Positions 59,506-64,000 of a DNA stretch of 64,000 bases are shown here, in pieces. The notes beneath the pieces are model-generated. The model was not told where the DNA came from. It ran no database searches and was given only the letters and a program-made list of their open reading frames with translations. Origin of the DNA: Chinchilla lanigera (lineage: Eukaryota; Chordata; Mammalia; Rodentia; Chinchillidae); contig NW_004955438.1 in NCBI RefSeq assembly GCF_000276665.1, positions 11,859,237 to 11,923,236 of the forward strand. Reading direction: 5' to 3'. The stretch's first letter is position 1, and each line of letters starts with the position of its first letter. Both the position numbers and the translations under genes were made by a program.

Positions 59506-59930
59506 GTGTTAATTTCCTAGGGCTTCCATACCAGATAACTACAAACTCGGTAGCTTAAAATAACAGTCTTTCCTCTCGCGGGCTGGATACCTGAAATCCA
59601 GGAACTGACAGGGCCGTGCTCCCTCAGAAGGCTCTTGCTCCTCTTCCCAGCTCCTTGAAGCTCCCCGCAATGTGTGGCGTTCCTTTGTGGCTGTGTCCCT
59701 TGCATCTCTGCCTCCGTAGTCATGTGGTCTTCTGCCTGTGTCATGGCTGCTTCTGCTTCTCTTCTTGGAAGGACACTAGTGACTGGATTCAGGGCCCAGT
59801 TCAGCATCATATGACTTCATCTAAACTCTTTATATCTACAAAGACCCTTTCTGGGAATAAGGGCACATTCTGAGCTTCCAGATGCATATGAATTGGGGAG
59901 GGGGAGGAATTCTTCAGGCCACTACAGTGA
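59506..59930 (-). mobile_element. Old mammalian LTR
   Basis: Antisense order: TAATTTCCTAGGGCTTCCAT, GACAGGGCCGTGCTCCCTCA, TCTGCCTCCGTAGTCATGTG and ATAAGGGCACATTCTGAGCT, ending CAGGCCACTAC. Same strand as FOXN3. It is of the same broad ancient group as the copy at 32200. Confidence 0.75.
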
Positions 59931-61005
59931 TGAGTGAAGAAAATCAGAGCACTTTCTACAACCACTAGAACTACAAGAGCCTCACAGGCAGTCTTCTTCA
60001 CAGTTGTTAAGTATGCATCTTCTCTGACACCAACACCAACAGCGGCAGTGGCTTCCAAGCACCACCAGCAATGGCTGGTGAGGGACATGGAACATGGTAG
60101 ACTCAAGATGAATTCTACTCTCTGCTTCACCAAGCTCACTTGGCAGAAGAGGAAACACCTGTGAAACACTCAAGCTGCACCTCTAGTTAGTAGAAGACGA
60201 CGGACTGGGCTTCAGATCTCCTAGTCCAAAACTGACACCCAGCTTTGCCAACAGATACAACAAGATGCTTAATTTCCTGAGTGACAGACCCACTACTGAC
60301 TGCGGACAGACACTGAAAAACAGATGAGGTCTTTCACACACACACAACTTGGTTTCACCAACTGGAAAACCATTAGTCCCATACCTACCATCACAGCAGA
60401 AGTGAGCCCTACTAACACCTAGACTAGTTGCAAAAGACAACAGGAAGAAGTATGTAGGAACAGAGACAAAGATAAACCCACACTATGGCTCCACTGAAAA
60501 GGACCCAGCCCAACCTGGGTGGGAGTACTATAGAAAACTTCTGTAAAGAAGCAACTGCTGTCAAAGTCTAATGGAACAAAGAAGAATAAGCTCCTGACTA
60601 TCACTTACTGAATTACAGCCAAGGTAACACACCAGTTGTAAAGGATATATACAGCTTCAGGTTCCGTGGAGAAACAGCTCTACAGTGAATTCTTTTAAGA
60701 AACATCCTGTCTGAAGATGTCCTCACTCCGGAGCTGGGATTTGACCAGGGAAGCAGAATTATATACCCTGCTGAGTTTCCATTTTTGCCTTGGCTGTCAG
60801 AGTACTCAATTTCAAAACATAGATTAGTTCAAGAAGTTGGAATATTTGCTTTCCTTTATGTACTTTCAATTTTTACTTTAACAGTCTGATTGCAATATAT
60901 AAGTCTTACGATAACCCTTATTAAAAGGAGACAGGCTGTACATTAATAAGGAATATTGGCCAATGTCTACATTCAGGGTCCCAGAAGTCTACAAGCTTTA
61001 ACTCT
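59931..61005. other. Intronic sequence without recognised genes
   Basis: ORFs of up to 120 codons on both strands (59807-60169 minus) have no domain. Confidence 0.4.
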
Positions 61006-61039
61006 ATCATCTTGAACTTCAGTTAGAGTTCAAGATGAT
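61006..61039. repeat. Perfect 13-bp hairpin
   Basis: ATCATCTTGAACT (61006-61018) and AGTTCAAGATGAT (61027-61039) are exact inverted copies around an 8-base loop. A T run follows about 10 bases later. Confidence 0.9.
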
Positions 61040-61769
61040 GAACTCCTGGCTTTTTTTTTTTTTTTCAAAAGCTCAAATCCATCAACTTTTGAGAAAAAAG
61101 GGGGACTAGCTAATTACTAGTAAAACTGAGCCCCAAAACAGGGAAGAAATTTCTCTCTAAAAGACAAAGCTGGGGCAGGGGTAGGGGGAGTAACATTTTC
61201 CCTGGTCTCTTAAATTTAGCTCAGAGAGGGAGAAGAAAGCATAGGAGAAAGCCAACAAGAGTAGAATGCTTATTCAGGGAGCCCTCCAACTTTACTCACT
61301 GAGAGAGGAAGGGAAATGATGGCTGAGATTCTCAGATGTTTTAATATCCAGCAACTGAAAACCAGAGCCTCATTTTCATTCCTCAGCTCAGCAAGTTCCC
61401 TGACAAGTTCAAGGCGCAAACGCCCTCACCACCGGTACCCACGGAGCAGGGGCGCATGGGTGAAAACTTTCATTCTTCACCCATTCTTAGTAGGTCTAAG
61501 TATTTGGAGGTGAATAACCACACATTTTACTTTAATTGTTTCTGGTGAATGTAATGCTTGCTAAATGCCACTGGAGATAAAATATAAGCTAAGATATCTC
61601 TAACATCAAGAAATATATCACCTGCTCCCTGGTGATACACATGGCCTCCCATCCAACAGGACTGGCATGCCCTGTCACAGAAGTGTGCATTGCACAACTC
61701 CACGAGGTGCCATTTCTCAAAGGCCTATTCTTCAACATAAAGTTATGCTTCTAGCCCTGGCACTGCCAG
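61040..61769. other. Intronic sequence without recognised genes
   Basis: Nothing assignable beyond a T run (61052-61066). Confidence 0.4.
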
Positions 61770-61885
61770 ACTCCGGGGACCTCAGCACTTTACTTAACCA
61801 ACCTCTTGAAGTGGTTGTCAGAACTGAAAGATCAGACGTGTAAGATTAAATGAGATACTGTCCAACCCATAATAAGTGCCCAGTC
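61770..61885 (+). repeat. MIR fragment
   Basis: CTCAGCACTTTACTTAACCA, TAAGATTAAATGAGATACTG and CCATAATAAGTGCCCAGTCA in sense order. Confidence 0.65.
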
Positions 61886-61937
61886 AACAACAGCTCAATC
61901 AACTGTTATCTAACTACGGCAAAAGTAAAGCACGCTT

Positions 61938-62345
61938 TCTTAGTCAGCTCAGGCTACCATAATGAAATGTTAAAGACCAGGCAGCTTACAGAGGGACACT
62001 TTTTTCTCCCAGTCGTAGAGCCTACAAAGTTCAAGATCAAGGTGCTGGCAGATGTGGCTCCTGAGGAAGACTCCTTTCCTGGCATGAAGACAGTGACCAC
62101 CTTACTGTGCACTCATGGGGCCTTTCCTTGGACAATGTGTGCAGGGGAAAGGGAATCCTCTCTCCAAGCTTCCATAAGGAAAAAGATCCCCTCTTCTTCT
62201 AAGGCCACCAACCCAATCTGATGAGGACCTCATCCTATGGCCCCACGTAACCTTCATTCCAAAAACCTCATCTTTGGCTACAGTCGCACTGGAGGTGAGG
62301 GCCTCAGCACACAAATCTGAGACAGACACAGTTCAGTCCACAACA
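61938..62345 (-). mobile_element. Old mammalian LTR (MLT1/MST-like)
   Basis: Antisense order: TTAGTCAGCTCAGGCTACCA, TTCAAGATCAAGGTGCTGGC, CACTCATGGGGCCTTTCCTT and CACAGTTCAGTCCACAACAC. Same strand as FOXN3. Confidence 0.8.
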
Positions 62346-62354
62346 CCACGACGA

Positions 62355-62580
62355 AGGAAACACCAGTATGACATTTACTGAGTGTACTATCTCATCCGGG
62401 AATTGTACTATCTCATCTAAGCCTTAAGCAAACCAGGTGAGTTGTTATTATTCTCATATCACAGACATGAGAATAATCCTTAACAGCGATTAACTTGCTG
62501 CAAGACAGACACATAGCTAGTAAGTGGTGAAATGAAGATTCAGACCTAGGTCTGTGACTCCAGCCTCTATGTTCCTAAAA
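62355..62580 (-). repeat. MIR SINE
   Basis: CATTTACTGAGTGTACTATC, TCTCATATCACAGACATGAG, ACTTGCTGCAAGACAGACAC and GACCTAGGTCTGTGACTCC. A 20-bp segment around ACTATCTCATC is repeated (62384 and 62407). Confidence 0.8.
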
Positions 62581-63120
62581 ATCATCTGCACTGCTCCTTA
62601 TTCTATTAGAGGCAGACTTTATGGTAAAGTGTATTATACACTGCATGACAGACTATAAATGCCAAGGGCTGGAGAGAGATTAATAAAATCAGAAGCAGAT
62701 TAGATTAAGGAGATGGGCTCTAAATGGAGCCCTGAGGAAAAGAGCGGGCTTGGGGCTCACTGAAAGGAGCGAGGAAGATACAGCCACAACAGCCTGAAGA
62801 TCAGGAGATGAAGCCTGAGGGCAGGGAAGGCTACCCTGGTCACTCAGGAATGGAGGGATGGGGTGGCCACAAGCCATGCGCAGGGCCAGAAGCTGGAGCT
62901 CTGCATGGGTGGAACCTTCCAGGTTCACACCCAGAAGGCCAGGAGAAAGAGGGTACCACACACTTTGCAGGCAGAACTTCAGGAGCCCCTCCCTAGCGCA
63001 AAGCACTGTCCTCTGCTCCTGAAGAGAATAACCAGGAAGCCTGAATTTAGAGCAGACAGATGGCAACAAGAAAAGGCACAAACACAGACGGGGAAAGCCC
63101 CTCAGGAGCGCAGCCGGAGG
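62581..63120. other. Intronic sequence without recognised genes
   Basis: The longest frame in the window (188 codons, 62689-63255 minus) starts in the neighbouring SINE and shows no domain. Confidence 0.45.
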
Positions 63121-63456
63121 GCTGGAGGAGTGGCACACTCCTATAACCCCAGCACTCTGGAGGCTGAGGCAGAAGGATAACAAGTTCCAGCCCAGCAAGA
63201 ATGACTCAGTGACATAGTGAGACCCTGTCTCAAAGAAAAAAGCAAAGCAAAGCAAAGCAAAGCAAACAAATAAAAAAGAACTGGGAATACAGCTCAGTGC
63301 AAAAGCCCTGGGTTCAGGGGCTGGGGATTTAGCTCAGCGGCAAAGTGCCTGCCTGGCAAGCGCAAGGTCGTGAGTTCGGTTCCCGGTACCGGAGAAAAAA
63401 CAAAAAAAAACAAAAAAAAAAACAAAAGCCCTGGGTTCAAGCCCCAGTACTGGGGA
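63121..63456 (+). repeat. B1-dID dimeric SINE interrupted by a young ID
   Basis: B1 part (CTATAACCCCAGCACTCTGG, GTGAGACCCTGTCTCAAAG), an (AGCAA)n linker, then the ID-like part (GAACTGGGAATACAGCTCAG) broken at 63316 and resuming at 63440 as AGCCCCAGTACTGGGG. Confidence 0.95.
63317..63423 (+). repeat. Young ID SINE nested in a B1-dID
   Basis: GGGGCTGGGGATTTAGCTCA to GGTACCGGAG plus an A-rich tail, flanked by a perfect 16-bp duplication AAAAGCCCTGGGTTCA (63301-63316 and 63424-63439) of the host SINE. Confidence 0.97.
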
Positions 63457-64000
63457 TGCAGGCAGGCAGAATGAGATGCCTAAGGGGCCAACCGTGAAAC
63501 CGCACACAAAGGAGATGCGCTGACACAGTATGGACCCCAAACACAGTGCAGGATACACAGTGGCAACAATGCCGGCAGAGCACTGGCCCCAGACAGTGCC
63601 AGGCCACCAAGTGGTGCCCACCAAAGGATCCTGGAGAACTGCGAGGTCCAAAGTCATGCAGACAGAAGATTATAAGAAACTGGGACACACGAGGCTCTGG
63701 AGACGGAAACAAGGTTGCCTGGGAAGGGCTGACATTGAAGAGCCAATGGTTTGCCTTTCTGAAAGGGAAACACTTAACCAGAGAGATTCCAGCAGGCGGA
63801 ACGGCAGCCCAGGGGTGAATTTACAGAACATCCATTTGGGATTTTATAACAACCCTTCCCCCTCCACCTGTGATGCTTTCCTGAAAATGGGTTTTCAAGT
63901 ACAATGTACGAACGTCAAAGACCGTGTGTAAAGTCGTGGTCCTGCTTCAAAGGGCTTCGAACATCAACAGCAACTGCACAAAAGGAAGATTAGAAAATCT
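63457..64000. other. Intronic sequence without recognised genes
   Basis: The 133-codon plus frame (63530-63931) has no recognisable domain; nothing else assignable up to the window end. Confidence 0.45.

Noticed and set aside
62689..63255. 188-codon minus-strand frame, the longest in the window
   Set aside because: Its start lies in an antisense B1-dID SINE and the rest has no protein-family resemblance.
1..64000. CRISPR arrays, operons, prokaryotic promoters, phage or plasmid features
   Set aside because: Repeat types, splice signals and gene density are those of a mammalian genome; all repeats seen are microsatellites or dispersed transposons.

Overview
The window looks like mammalian, specifically rodent, nuclear DNA that is almost entirely intronic. 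It contains B1 (7SL-derived) SINEs, tRNA-Ala-derived ID SINEs, dimeric B1-dID SINEs, L1 3' ends, MIR/L2 fossils, ERVL-MaLR-type LTRs and hAT/mariner fossils. No open reading frame exceeds about 190 codons and none of the long ones resembles a protein I know. B1, B1-dID and a young ID subfamily ending in a GGTACCGG motif occur together, which argues for a non-murid rodent. By memory of SINE distributions I favour a castorimorph such as beaver, but this is an inference, not a proof.

The one protein-coding element I can support is a single 113-bp internal exon on the minus strand (35601-35713). Consensus splice signals flank it. It encodes the C-terminal part of the forkhead domain of a FOXN-family factor and matches FOXN3 (CHES1) best. 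The window is therefore read as two long FOXN3 intron segments on the minus strand: about 28 kb upstream of the exon in gene sense (35714-64000) and about 35.6 kb downstream (1-35600). FOXN3 is known to have very large introns. I found no other FOXN3 exon.

Region by region: 1-14 kb has a GGGAA microsatellite at the left edge, scattered SINEs, an L1 3' end and a 201-bp hAT miniature element with a perfect 8-bp target duplication. 14-25 kb has an AT-rich block with forkhead and homeodomain motifs, a solo LTR, a MER5A-like hAT, antisense and sense L1 ends, and a polypurine tract. 25-35 kb has an AT-rich, repeat-poor block (26.8-29.6 kb), three LTRs in tandem order (one carrying a second small hAT element), and, about 1.1 kb beyond the exon in gene sense, a cluster of RFX X-box-like motifs. 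35.6 kb is the FOXN3 exon. 37-64 kb is SINE-rich, with a Charlie-like hAT, short telomere-like arrays, a mariner transposase fragment, an L1 split by a B1, several more LTRs and two nested ID-in-B1-dID insertions.

No tRNA, rRNA or snRNA gene, CRISPR array, operon or prokaryotic feature was seen. The most interesting leads are the X-box cluster near the FOXN3 exon, the forkhead/homeodomain block, the low-divergence ID subfamily, the two related hAT miniature elements and the LTR orientation bias against FOXN3 transcription.
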